64,000 nucleotides of DNA from Aurantiochytrium sp. KH105 (Eukaryota; Sar; Bigyra; Thraustochytrida; Thraustochytriidae): the NCBI GenBank assembly GCA_003116975.1, contig BGKB01000039.1, forward strand, positions 124,001 to 188,000. The letters run 5' to 3'. The notes beneath the pieces were generated by a model, which ran no database searches, was not told the DNA's origin, and saw nothing but the letters and a program-made list of their open reading frames with translations. Position numbers and translations under genes: made by a program. Position 1 is the first letter of the stretch. Each line of letters opens with the position of its first letter. Of this stretch, positions 30,193-39,643 are shown in pieces.

Positions 30193-31642
30193 TTTACCCT
30201 AGCAGCCTTGGGTCGGAGCCTCTGCCCCTCGCGTCTGCTCCCGCTCGCGCGCCAGCGCCCGCGCGCCCGCGCGCCCGCACGTACGCACGTACGCACGTGC
30301 GCGTGCGGGTCGTGGCCGCTGGGCTCCTTCCTTTCTGCCTCGGGATGATGATCCGCCGTTCCGCCTCGTCTGCGCCGACGGCCCAGCCGAGACGAGCCGG
30401 GGCGCGGCGTCGCGAGCGAGCGCGCGCGTTCCGTGTCTGCCCCCGGTCCCGAAGCCTCCGCGGCGCTCGCAGCCGCCGGGAGGGAGCGTCCGCGCGCGCC
30501 GGCGCCGCGAGCTCCGTTTCCCGCGCGTGTTCGTGGTCTGCGCGGGCTCGCCATAGCCGACTTGCGGGCTTGTTGTTCACTTGGCGCGGCTCGACGCGCA
30601 CTTGGGTGAAGCTATACTGCACTTGCGGTGGTTGGCGCGCTGCCCGAGCAAGAGACCCCGGCATCTCGAGATGCATTTGGTTGGGACGCACCGTCAACAG
30701 AAGATCGATCGCCTGCGTCGCAAACCGAAACCTGCTGCTGTCGGCTGGGTGCCGATCTTTCCGGGGTTCTCATTGAGTTCTGCCTGTGTGTCGTGTCTGT
30801 GTGTCTGTCTGTCGCCTGTTGCCACGCGCACGTGGAGGATACGAGGAAAAGGGAACGAAGAATTTCTTTGGGTTTTTAGAATTTCGGAGGAAGTCGGTGC
30901 CGCACGAGTGGTGATTGAAGAACCTAAACTTATAACTTTTGATCGGCCTTCGCGCGACCGCCGTTATTGGATGATTCCTGGATAAACTCACTGCCCGCGA
31001 AGCGTACTTCCAAGTCATGAAGCTTCCCGGGGATCTATCTATTTACCTATTGTACATCATGCCAAATTGCGTTCGTTTCTAAACTAATCAAGGAAGAGAC
31101 GGGCGGGAGAAAAGTCTTTTGGTTGCTCATGACAAAGGCAACAGACTTTTATTATTTCTAAAAACCTAATAAAAGAGCAGCAGCGGCTGACAGGCAACAT
31201 CAAAATACCGAGCTTGTGCGGTCGAAAGTATTCGTGCATTGACTTTGCCGACCTTCCAATCGCAAACTTATCATTTCAACGTCCATGCTACGCGAGACCT
31301 TTCCGGCAAGGCGAAGCTCTGACCAACTCGCTCGCGGAGACTTCAGATTCTTGCAACACCTCGCTGATGTGAGTCCAATCGCAGGATTCCCGTCACACAC
31401 CCATGTTGCCGTTGAGAACAACAAATCCCACTGACCGTGATCGCCGGGCTTGTCCACTCATACAACAACAACAGCAACCAACAACAACAAAAATAACTTT
31501 CCGTCGACGCACTTGCTGGCTGTCTCTCACTTGCCAGAGGTTGAGCGTGGCAAAATTGGGGCTTGACGGGACGATACGCGCGCGCGTGAACCGCTTTGGG
31601 CGGAGTCGCGGTCGGACGCCCGAGAGGACGCCGGACATCACG
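30193..31642. other. head-to-head intergenic region
   Basis: Shared upstream region of the GGNBP2-like gene (-) and the EF-hand/WD40 gene (+). The GGNBP2-proximal 350 bases are extremely GC-rich, with GCGC and (CACGTACG)-type repeats at 30250-30308. From 30990 to 31200 it is AT-richer. The plus-strand frame is open from an ATG at 31403, but the 80 residues so encoded look like untranslated leader. Confidence 0.5.
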
Positions 31643-34600
31643 ATGGAGCGGGACCTCTTTCGTCTCACGGAGCTGCAAAACGAAGGCGTTGACGGTGATG
31701 ATCGCCTGTACACAGGACGTGAGGTGGCCGTCCGCAGGGAAAGCCAGAGAGCAGCCAAAACGCTCAGAAAAGATGCGGACAATGGCGAAGAAAAGAAGAA
31801 TGAAAAGGAGCAGGGCACCATGGATATCATGATGCTCCTTGACATTGACAAGGTGCCTGCGCTGCGCGACGAATTTGAACAAAAGGAAGAGGGCCTGGAG
31901 CTTGCCGAGTTCGTGTACGTGATGCGCAAGTACCTAAAGCGATCACATCTAGACGACGCGCAACTCGTTTCTGATCTTTGCGAACTCTTTGCTCAAATCG
32001 ATGTTAACGGCGACGGGACAATGGAATGGGACGAGTTCACTTCATTCATTGTTGAGACTGGAAACGTGGAGCGCATGGACGGCCCAAGCAGCATCCAGCC
32101 CTACACCTTGACGGCTTGGCAGGACGACTGCAAACACTCGGGCTTTGTCGAGCGAGCATACTACTTTTCGGACATTGGCAAGTTCGGAACTTGCGAAACG
32201 CAGTCCAACACGCTCAACTTGTACCATCCCGTATCCCTGGAACTAGAGAGGCGTCTGACAATCGATGAAGGAAGCATTCTTTGTGCTACGTATTTGAGCG
32301 GACGTGCCGAGTTCGCCATGGCAAGCTCGAACCTGTCCATTTCTATCATTGACGATGCAACGCAGCGCGAACGTCTTCGTTTTGATTCAGACACCTCGCA
32401 GACCTGCCTGGACTGGAGTCCGAATTCCAAATCTCTTTATTCAGCTGGCCTCAATGGCATTGTGCATTGTTGGGACGTCGAGGACGGCCGGGAAAAACAC
32501 TGCATGGGCGGTGTTTTGAACACCTACTCGCACTTTATCATGAAGGAGTCCCATACAGACATGGTCCTTGACCTTTTACAAATCGAGTCTCTCGGGAGCA
32601 TTGCTTCGGCTTCCATGGACCGGACGATTCGACTTTGGGATGTACATACAGGCCGCCACAAAAAAACCCTGGAAGGCCATGAAAAGGGCGTTCGATCCCT
32701 GGCCTACAACGACGAGTACAGGTTCATGGTGAGCGCAGGTTTTGACTATGACGCTTTGGTGTGGAATCCATATGTAGAGCATCTCATCCTGCGGCTGCAC
32801 GGGCATAATGCTCCTCTATGCAAGGTCGAGATGATTCCCGACTCCCCGCAAATCATCACGGCTGACACAAGTGGCACCTTTAAAGTGTGGGACATTCGCA
32901 ACTTTGGCTGCGTGCAGACATTTGCCTCGGACACTGACGAAACACTGCATACCTTTGCCAGCGCGACGCCATACAAGATGCTTCTTGCAACCGGTCGGCG
33001 CATGCACCAATTTCAGTACGAGACGCTGAAAAACCCAGACAGGACCAATGATGCCCCCACTTTTTGCGCGTTGCTCAACGAAACGACACTGACTATTCTC
33101 ACAGCCTCACATCAGGACGTTCGGCTTTGGGATGCACAAAAGGGTGTCTTGCTTAACCGTTTCCGAGGTCTCATGGATGGCGCAGAGCTCACTGCAGTCT
33201 GCCTTGACGACCGAGAGCGCAAATTCATAGTTGGCGATCATCTCGGCCGCATTCAGGTCTTTGATTACATGAACGGCTGTGAAATGAAGGCATTTGCTTA
33301 TCCGCATCGCGCGCACAAATCTGAGGTTTCTGCGCTCATTTATTGCAATGAGCACAAGATTGTCATTTCCTCCGGGTGGGATGACACCATTATTTTGCAC
33401 GACGAAATGGATCCGGAAGAGGGCATCATGCTTCGCACACTTGAAGGCGGTCATCATGGCGCCGATATATCCGCGCTTGCCTTTTCGCACAAGCTTTCAC
33501 TCATCGCTTCGGGCTCGCCGTGCACTGAAGCGTCCATTGTGTTGTGGGACTTTGAGTTTGGCCGTGTTGAAGCAGTGCTCTTGCAAGATCTCGACAGTGA
33601 GGCGCAGGCAACGCGACAGGCCAAAGGAGACAAAAAGAAAAAAATGACTTCAAAGATGATTACTGCTCTCGCTTTCATTGACGAGAGCTTTCCAGGACTC
33701 GTCAGTGCTGACGACGCGGGAGGGCTGGTGTTTTGGGCCGTTCGGCCGGCTTCGCGCTGGCGGAGCCAGCCTCTTGCTCGAATCGTTAACCGTCATGAGA
33801 ACCAGCCAGCTGCCATATCCGTCATAAGTCTACATCAGGAAAAACAGTTGCTATTCACCGCAGACGAACAAGGCTATGTAAGAACGTGGGACTATTCTTC
33901 GCTCGTGACTCAAGTCGAGGCAGATATTGGAGACTTTAAGCCTCACGAGTGTGAGAATGCCAGACGACGTATCCACATGGATGTATCGGCCAAGGGTCCT
34001 CTTGCGAATTTGCGCTCGCCGCGCGCGCCTGTATCAAGTGTAGCCTTTCATGCGAATGGGAGTGATAAGCGGGGCTCAACCGCGAGCATGGCGACAACTG
34101 TATTTTGCGGAAGCGATGTCGTGACTCAGCTCCACGCGTGGGAGGCGCACGCGGAAGGCATTCAATTCATGCAGCTCAAGGTTGAAGGCGACTACTCTTG
34201 TGTCATTACCGCCGCGAGTGATTGTCTCGTTCGTGTGTGGGACCTTGAAGGCAATCCGCTTGGCACACTTCGTCAAGGTGAGACCTCCATGGCTCCGGAT
34301 TGGAAGCTACAGGTCGACATTGTCTCGCGCAATGCTCAAAAGATGGGTCAAGCGGAGAACATTTTGGCTGAAATGGACAATCTTGAAGAGGAGTTTGCTG
34401 CAGCACGCGCAGCGATCGAGGATGGTGACACAGGCGATCGCGATGACGATGGCTTGTCTGCGCAAATCGAAGACTATCTCACGGCCTCCTTTTCAAAGCG
34501 CAGAGGCAGACGAACCGAGGATGCGCGCTCTTCAGGTTTTGATGAGTCAAAGTTGTCACAAGATTCTGCGCCCTATCAGAGGCGGACGCCACGGCTTGCG

Positions 34601-34687
34601 CCTGTTGGAGCCAAGATGGCCGGTCGAGGATATTCAAATACATTCCGAGGAAGAAAGTACCGTGCCGCACTCGCTAAACGTAAATGA
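31643..34687 (+). CDS. EF-hand and WD40-repeat protein (WDR49-like)
   Basis: The chosen start MERDLFRLTEL (31643) gives 1014 residues. An in-frame ATG at 31403 would add 80 low-complexity residues without any recognisable feature. An EF-hand lies at about 105-140, with a canonical calcium loop DVNGDGTMEWDE. At least nine WD40 repeats follow from about 200 to 890, with the expected ends such as IRLWDVHTG, LVWNPYV, FKVWDIRN, VRLWDAQKG and VRVWDLEG. The combination of an N-terminal EF-hand followed by two propellers' worth of WD repeats is seen in WDR49/WDR64-like and WDY proteins of ciliated organisms (family knowledge). The tail is basic (GRKYRAALAKRK). Likely a Ca2+-responsive scaffold; an axonemal location is inference. 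All family-wide blades appear intact with no internal stop. Confidence 0.8.
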   Translation: MERDLFRLTELQNEGVDGDDRLYTGREVAVRRESQRAAKTLRKDADNGEEKKNEKEQGTMDIMMLLDIDKVPALRDEFEQKEEGLELAEFVYVMRKYLKRSHLDDAQLVSDLCELFAQIDVNGDGTMEWDEFTSFIVETGNVERMDGPSSIQPYTLTAWQDDCKHSGFVERAYYFSDIGKFGTCETQSNTLNLYHPVSLELERRLTIDEGSILCATYLSGRAEFAMASSNLSISIIDDATQRERLRFDSDTSQTCLDWSPNSKSLYSAGLNGIVHCWDVEDGREKHCMGGVLNTYSHFIMKESHTDMVLDLLQIESLGSIASASMDRTIRLWDVHTGRHKKTLEGHEKGVRSLAYNDEYRFMVSAGFDYDALVWNPYVEHLILRLHGHNAPLCKVEMIPDSPQIITADTSGTFKVWDIRNFGCVQTFASDTDETLHTFASATPYKMLLATGRRMHQFQYETLKNPDRTNDAPTFCALLNETTLTILTASHQDVRLWDAQKGVLLNRFRGLMDGAELTAVCLDDRERKFIVGDHLGRIQVFDYMNGCEMKAFAYPHRAHKSEVSALIYCNEHKIVISSGWDDTIILHDEMDPEEGIMLRTLEGGHHGADISALAFSHKLSLIASGSPCTEASIVLWDFEFGRVEAVLLQDLDSEAQATRQAKGDKKKKMTSKMITALAFIDESFPGLVSADDAGGLVFWAVRPASRWRSQPLARIVNRHENQPAAISVISLHQEKQLLFTADEQGYVRTWDYSSLVTQVEADIGDFKPHECENARRRIHMDVSAKGPLANLRSPRAPVSSVAFHANGSDKRGSTASMATTVFCGSDVVTQLHAWEAHAEGIQFMQLKVEGDYSCVITAASDCLVRVWDLEGNPLGTLRQGETSMAPDWKLQVDIVSRNAQKMGQAENILAEMDNLEEEFAAARAAIEDGDTGDRDDDGLSAQIEDYLTASFSKRRGRRTEDARSSGFDESKLSQDSAPYQRRTPRLAPVGAKMAGRGYSNTFRGRKYRAALAKRK

Positions 34688-34863
34688 ATATGACATTATC
34701 TGAATCGGCTTCATGAGGTGCTGAAAATTGCGCTTGCGAGTTCGAATGACGTATGCGAGCAAATTTCCCCCATGCATGTCAGAATTGCACTCAACAAGAA
34801 CGCAAAAGCCGAGAACACAGTCGAAAGAAGCGGAATAGGAAATTGACCATATCTGTCAATCGT

Positions 34864-35202
34864 CTAGTGACCGAACGCAATGTACAAGAGGAAGCTCAGT
34901 AGGCCTACGATGGATAACAAAGTGAAGCGATCGTCCAGTCTCTTTGCGGAAAGGTTCGATTTCGCGATTTTTTCAGCTTGAAGCGATTTGAACTGATTAC
35001 AAGCACGTTCGACTGCCTGCAAAGCACCTTGATCTCGAAGAATATTATTCGAGGATGGAGCACAAGAGAGTGCTGATAAAAGTATGCACGCATGTTCCAG
35101 CACAGTTTTGCTTCGAGAATGGTTGCGCATAGCCGCGACGATCTCTTTGCCGACCTTGAGGTTCTCTCCTTCACAGCTATGCCATAGCTGCGTGTTCTTC
35201 AA
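34864..35202 (-). pseudogene. armadillo-like, tail-anchored fragment (gene remnant or 3' exon)
   Basis: The frame encodes NLKVGKEIVAAMRNHS followed by VLEHACILLSALSCAPSSNN. This follows the armadillo pattern of G-x-x-x-I-V-x-A-M-R-x-H and C-x-x-L-x-x-L. A Lys-rich spacer and a single C-terminal helix (FTLLSIVGLLSFLLYIAFGH) end the frame, a typical tail anchor. It begins with TTG and has an immediate in-frame stop upstream (TAG), so an upstream exon is missing. A second minus-strand stretch (35239-35600) could be a related decayed repeat (AAIFFGLAFAADLKPLM), but it does not connect through a clear splice site. It is therefore either the last exon of a short intron-containing gene or a pseudogene. 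No ATG is assignable. Confidence 0.35.
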
Positions 35203-35680
35203 GAACTAATGCACAGCTTAGATGCGACGCTGCCTGAATTACGCACCCATAGCCACGTTCGCACGACAAAATGAACAAGTCCTTTTTTCTTGGCTAGGCC
35301 GACGGAGAGGAGCGTAGAAGACACACGTAGCAGCCATTCCAGGAATGCTGACGACGAGCGTTATCAAAGTCTCAGAAGAACATTTCATTGGGACGTGAAA
35401 TGTCGACCTTGTCTGTCTCTCTAAAATTGCGGTGAGTTGATGGTGTACACCGAGCTCGAATTGAGCGTTCAACCCAGTGTTTGTCACTCCAATAATCAGC
35501 ATGAGTGGCTTGAGATCTGCTGCAAAAGCCAATCCAAAAAAAATTGCAGCCATTGGGTGGGAGTTTTTGTGCATTTCATAGACGCCTGTGTCATTTCGGT
35601 ATTGAGAATCTTTCGCAATTGCAAGAGATCAGACCATTGCACCAAGGCGCGTTTTTTGAAGAATAAAAGAAGAATCCTAG

Positions 35681-35909
35681 AAGGAAGGAGAGCCCCTCCC
35701 GCTCGCTTTGTCCCTGATAACTTTCAACGGGAGAAAGTTCGTAGATTTCGCGCACACACAAACTTGACTGATTATCTTACGATACGATGAAGTGTCCAGC
35801 AAAGAGAGGTTTGTGCAGAGCCAAGAAACGAGGAAGGAACGAGAGCGCCTCCCGATCACTTGGTCCCCAATGACTTTTTCATCGGGAGTCAACTTGCACA
35901 ATTCGCGCG
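35681..35909. repeat. diverged direct duplication, about 75 bases, spaced 150 bases
   Basis: Copy A is 35681-35752 and copy B is 35831-35909. They share GGAAGGA..GAGAGC.CCTCCC, then GTCCC..A..ACTTT..., CGGGAG and TTCGCGC, with substitutions and small indels. Copy B lies directly upstream of the ATG at 35932. Confidence 0.65.
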
Positions 35910-35931
35910 GAGGCAACGTTGGCTGAGCTCG

Positions 35932-36633
35932 ATGATCAAACGGAGCTCTTCATTCAACAAACCAACAACGCAAAGCTCTGCAGCTGTCTCGAGCGGACAG
36001 CGGAACAGCTTGCTCAGGCGCAAAATGAATGACCTTGCGACCGAGGATCTAGGACTCTACAAAGACTTTCTTGCTTCTCTGCATTTCTCAGAGGAATTTC
36101 TTTTGCAAGTGAACATATGGTACGGCGACGTGATTGCGTGGAGGACGCAAAGCAATGGGCCAACTATGATCGCCATGGTGGCGCATCCTTGGCTCTTGCC
36201 TGTTCTTCGCGATGGAGATTTGCTTTGGCGACTTTGGGCCCATCGCGCGCCGACAGTCTACTTTCTGGTCTCGCACGTGGGACAATTGGGAAGGCCCGAG
36301 GCCCTTGCGCTTGTGGCAAAGCGCTCACTGACTTTCCTTCACGTTTTACGCCGCCATTCTCGCCCAACGTCGGCCCCCGGGCCCCAAGCAGAGTTCGAGC
36401 TCTTTTTTGCCAGCGTTCCTCTCGAACAGCGCCCCATCGCTAACACGGAGCAAGCCAGGACAGAAGCGAGACGTTGGCTCTGGCGTCAGGTTGCTCGCCT
36501 GCGAGCCTCTGGCCAGCTGGCGCCATCATCGCCTGATCTCGCGACGGAGAGCTCGTCGAACGACAGCAGCAACTTGATGATCAGCGATAGCGAAAACGGG
36601 ACTCCCGATGAAGGGGATTTGAGCGAGCCTTAA
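35932..36633 (+). CDS. hypothetical protein, orphan
   Basis: The 233-residue protein starts at the ATG at 35932 (MIKRSSSFNK); the frame upstream of it has only a TTG. I do not recognise a family. The central part (about 55-150) looks globular and Trp-rich: NIWYGDVIAWRTQS, HPWLLPVLRDGDLLWRLWAH and VYFLVSHVGQLGRPEALALV. This could be a small helical/beta domain. The C-terminus is Ser/Asp/Glu-rich (about 195-233) and probably disordered. There is no signal peptide or membrane helix. It is followed 212 bases later by the ankyrin gene on the same strand. The balanced codon use and a Trp-rich core conserved in spacing support a real gene, but no transcript evidence is available. Confidence 0.55.
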   Translation: MIKRSSSFNKPTTQSSAAVSSGQRNSLLRRKMNDLATEDLGLYKDFLASLHFSEEFLLQVNIWYGDVIAWRTQSNGPTMIAMVAHPWLLPVLRDGDLLWRLWAHRAPTVYFLVSHVGQLGRPEALALVAKRSLTFLHVLRRHSRPTSAPGPQAEFELFFASVPLEQRPIANTEQARTEARRWLWRQVARLRASGQLAPSSPDLATESSSNDSSNLMISDSENGTPDEGDLSEP

Positions 36634-36845
36634 AGTAGATCCGTTGCGCTCGAACGAGCCTTATGTTCGCACAGGTCACGCTGTTTTCCATGCGCGACAG
36701 CGAGCATGCAAGAGGCCGCTAGTGCCGCGAAGACAGAAAGTCCTTCTCTTGTCTTGCGACAGCAAGCAGATAAGTGGCCGCAGGCGCTGCGACGGCAGAA
36801 ATTGTCGTCGCAGACGCACCAAGGACCAGCAAAGCCGCGACCACC

Positions 36846-38051
36846 ATGCCCGACTACATGGAGAAGGCCCTGAGCAAACTGCGACATGCCAAGACGGTGA
36901 GCTCCAATGATAGCGGAGAGGACCGCGAAAAGGGTACTGATGACGTACATGTAGCGCGACCTGGCATGCGTCGCAGAGCGTCGTGGAAGCTGAGCAGCGA
37001 GTTGGAGCGTGCAGATGCGTATTGCGGCTCACAGGTTCACGACAGCTTTGTGCAGGCGTGCGAGCGCGGTGACACACGCTTTGTGACGGAATGCTTGCAA
37101 GGCTGCAAAGATGGTGGACTGAAACTATTGCAACGAAATCGACGCGCGCTTCATGTCGCGTGCTGGTCAGCAAACGTGGGCGTTGCCCGAGCGCTTCTCG
37201 AGGCTGCGCCTTGGCTCGTTCATGAACGCGATGAAACTCACACGACACCGCTCATGGAAGCTTGTCTTGGAACGCAAAACCACATCAAGCTTCGTCTTCT
37301 TCTCGTACGGAATCTTGTGGAGCTTGAACAAGCAAATGTGCTTGCCGTGGATCGAAACAACGACACTTGCGCCCACTTGCTCGCACGTGCTGGCAACACG
37401 CTCATGCTTCGTACCCTTTTCCGTGCATCGCCGCGCGCAATGCTATCACTAGAAATGCGTAATGCACGGGGGCGGACACCCGTAGACATTGCTCAAAGAA
37501 GGACCGAGCATCCAGAGGCGGATGCAAGACTCGTCGCATTTTTACGCCAATACACAGGGCCAAGTTTTGCGGAAACCATGGACAAGGCTCGCCATACAGA
37601 GGACCAAGCGATCCGTTCACGGCAGGCAGAACTTGATGGTTACGACAGCGTCGCCGCTGTGTCAGATCGGGCACAAATTTACGCCGCTCAGGTTGCGGCA
37701 CTTTGTCATGAAAAGCATCTCGCCGCCGAGACTCAGCGACAGCAAAGCGAGAAATTATACACGGATGCAGCTGTCAAGAACGCCACAGGCAAGGCACAAG
37801 CTTGGCTGAAAAGCCAACATGGCGCGAACGAGCTCAATGCTTTGGCCAAGTCTGTACGAAAGGACATGCGAGGCACGCCGAACGACCGTGAAACGGCAAA
37901 CATGAATGAAGGACAACTCCGAGATCTGGCCAAGACTCGCGCCAAGGAGATGCTATTACGACGCAAACAAAATGAGGCTAAAGCCAAGGCGCTCACCGAG
38001 TTTCGAGCAAAACATCCTCCGTACGATAGCAGCAATTTTCTGAAACCCTAA
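36846..38051 (+). CDS. ankyrin-repeat protein
   Basis: The ATG at 36846 (ACCACCATGC context) gives 401 residues; the longer frame to 36774 begins with GTG. Ankyrin-like repeats cover about 60-240: SFVQACERGDTRFVTECL, RALHVACWSANVGVARALL, TPLMEACLGTQNHIKLRLLL, TCAHLLARAGNTLMLRTLF and GRTPVDIAQRR. The C-terminal 150 residues are charged and helical (DRAQIYAAQVAALCHEKHL, RAKEMLLRRKQNEAKAKAL) and probably form a coiled-coil or extended helix. It is likely a protein-interaction scaffold; no enzymatic domain is visible. The convergent VOC gene begins only 8 bases after the stop codon, so their 3' UTRs must overlap. Confidence 0.75.
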   Translation: MPDYMEKALSKLRHAKTVSSNDSGEDREKGTDDVHVARPGMRRRASWKLSSELERADAYCGSQVHDSFVQACERGDTRFVTECLQGCKDGGLKLLQRNRRALHVACWSANVGVARALLEAAPWLVHERDETHTTPLMEACLGTQNHIKLRLLLVRNLVELEQANVLAVDRNNDTCAHLLARAGNTLMLRTLFRASPRAMLSLEMRNARGRTPVDIAQRRTEHPEADARLVAFLRQYTGPSFAETMDKARHTEDQAIRSRQAELDGYDSVAAVSDRAQIYAAQVAALCHEKHLAAETQRQQSEKLYTDAAVKNATGKAQAWLKSQHGANELNALAKSVRKDMRGTPNDRETANMNEGQLRDLAKTRAKEMLLRRKQNEAKAKALTEFRAKHPPYDSSNFLKP

Positions 38052-38059
38052 TTTGTTGA

Positions 38060-38602
38060 TTACTTGAGGGCCTTGATAACCTCTGGGGGTGCCTGCACGA
38101 GTTCAACGAGCACTCCTGCGCCGCCAATGGGAGACTTCTCGTTGCCCTTGGGATGGATAAAGCAGACGTTGTGACCGCTGGCGCCCTTGCGCACGCCACC
38201 AGGTGTAAAGCGGACACCCATCTCCTCGAGCTCCTCATAGGCAGCATCGAGATCGTCAATCCATACGCCAATGTGGTTGAGCGCAGGAATGTGGACCTTG
38301 GGAGACTTGTTGGGATCAATGGGCTGCATGATATCGACCTCGACAGCGTAGGGGCCCTTGCCCATTTCAAGCACGTCCTCGTCCACGTTTTCTTTTTCAC
38401 TCTTGAACTCCTTAACCTTGCGCAGTCCAAAGGTATCCACCCAGAGCTTGTTGAGCTCGGACTTGTCGAGGCCGCCGAGCGCAATCTGCTGAATGCCCAG
38501 GACCTTGAACCTCTGCGGGCCCTTGCTGGTGGCCGAGGAGAGCTCGCGCTGCGCAAATCCTCGCGCCGCGCGCGCGGCGATCCTTCCGCTTGCGCTAAAC
38601 AT
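38060..38602 (-). CDS. VOC (glyoxalase-fold) metalloprotein, probably mitochondrial
   Basis: The protein has 180 residues, with the ATG at 38600-38602. The N-terminus ([19 protein letters not shown]) is Arg/Ala/Ser-rich without acidic residues, as expected of a mitochondrial presequence. Two beta-alpha-beta-beta-beta modules of the vicinal-oxygen-chelate fold follow. Candidate metal ligands are Gln in GIQQIAL, Glu in [10 protein letters not shown], His in [10 protein letters not shown] and Glu in LVELVQAP, a Q/E/H/E set as in human glyoxalase I. The block [20 protein letters not shown] with FIHPKGNE is typical of a group of proteins annotated as lactoylglutathione lyase or methylmalonyl-CoA epimerase-like. 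The exact substrate is unknown. An epimerase role would fit branched-chain catabolism alongside the E2 gene at 45504, but they are not linked in an operon. Confidence 0.75.
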   Translation of the reverse strand: MFSASGRIAARAARGFAQRELSSATSKGPQRFKVLGIQQIALGGLDKSELNKLWVDTFGLRKVKEFKSEKENVDEDVLEMGKGPYAVEVDIMQPIDPNKSPKVHIPALNHIGVWIDDLDAAYEELEEMGVRFTPGGVRKGASGHNVCFIHPKGNEKSPIGGAGVLVELVQAPPEVIKALK

Positions 38603-39643
38603 CTTCAGGCTTGGTCGTTCGTCTCTTGGTCGTCCGCTCCCTTCTGGATTGAAGATTTGCTAGTGTCTTTTGCCAAGCCGTCGGACGTTCCGTATTTGGT
38701 CTATTTGCGTTTTGGGCCGTTTTCGCATCTGCACCTGGAGATTGTCATCAATGTAGGCAGATCTTGGGCATTCAAGGTGGCTCGTGCATCTGCAAAGTGA
38801 GAGCAAGACCTTGCAAAAGATGGGAAAGACGTGCGCCACTGTCAATCCTCACCATGAATGGAAAGTTGTTGAACCTAGCCTTGAAGAAGAAAGAAGGCAC
38901 AAGGGAGGGATATTGCTTTTCAAGAAACAGAGCAAGAGGGTGCAATAGATTGCACCGGTAGTGATAAGAACCAGTCGACAGAAAGTTGATAAGTTCAATT
39001 AACCAAGCTGTGAGGTCACTTTCGGCTCTTTGCTAAATTCAACTTGCATCCATGGACCTCACGGACAGGCCGAAGAAGCTTTTCCTTCTGACGTGTATGA
39101 AAAGAAATGTAAAGACTCGGTCAATTTGCTATGCCGAGACACAAAAGCTTCATATTTGAAAAACCTATCGTAATTTTCGTCATCGGGAACCAAAGGTCAG
39201 GTGAGCTCTCCATGATGTCCGGACGAAAGACAGAGATTCGAGCACAATACGATTTTAAAAGCAAAACAATTTGAGCGCAAGACGATTGCGACAAATCCAA
39301 GTCGTTTGAAGTGACGTCTTTTGAAGTGACGTCTTTTGAAGCGAAGACACGCTGGATCATCTCCGGAAAGACCATCTTTTGATGGGCAAATGATGATCTT
39401 GAACTTGAAGTTGCATTCCCCCCCCCCCCCTTGTCAACTACAAAAGACCACGGAAGCAAGTAAGCAAGCAAGCTCTCTCGCGACGGCAAGCCCAAAGAGA
39501 AAAGGTCGAGGCGACCGCTGGCAGACGCGCCGACTCCGTCTCCGGTCGCGCTGCGTTAAGCTGCGCTGCGCTTGCGCCGCGCCGCGGACCGCCACAGACA
39601 GTCACTCGACCTTGAGCGCGAGCTCGAGAGCCAACCAGCGATC
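38603..39643. other. head-to-head intergenic region
   Basis: Shared upstream region of the VOC gene (-) and CWC27 (+). It includes a triplicated 15-mer with TGACGTC and a run of 13 C (39418-39430). No gene is seen. Confidence 0.55.
39304..39342. promoter_or_regulatory. triplicated 15-mer carrying TGACGTC, candidate bZIP/CRE-type sites
   Basis: Two full copies of TTTTGAAGTGACGTC (39304-39318, first base differing, and 39319-39333) plus a partial third (39334-39342) lie about 300 bases upstream of the CWC27 ATG. TGACGTC is the core recognised by CREB/ATF-type bZIP factors. A regulatory role is inference. Confidence 0.45.

Larger units (their letters stand above)
34688..35931. other. intergenic stretch holding a possible gene remnant and a duplicated block
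   Basis: AT-richer than its surroundings. Apart from the armadillo-like fragment and the direct repeat at 35681-35909, nothing is supported. Confidence 0.5.
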
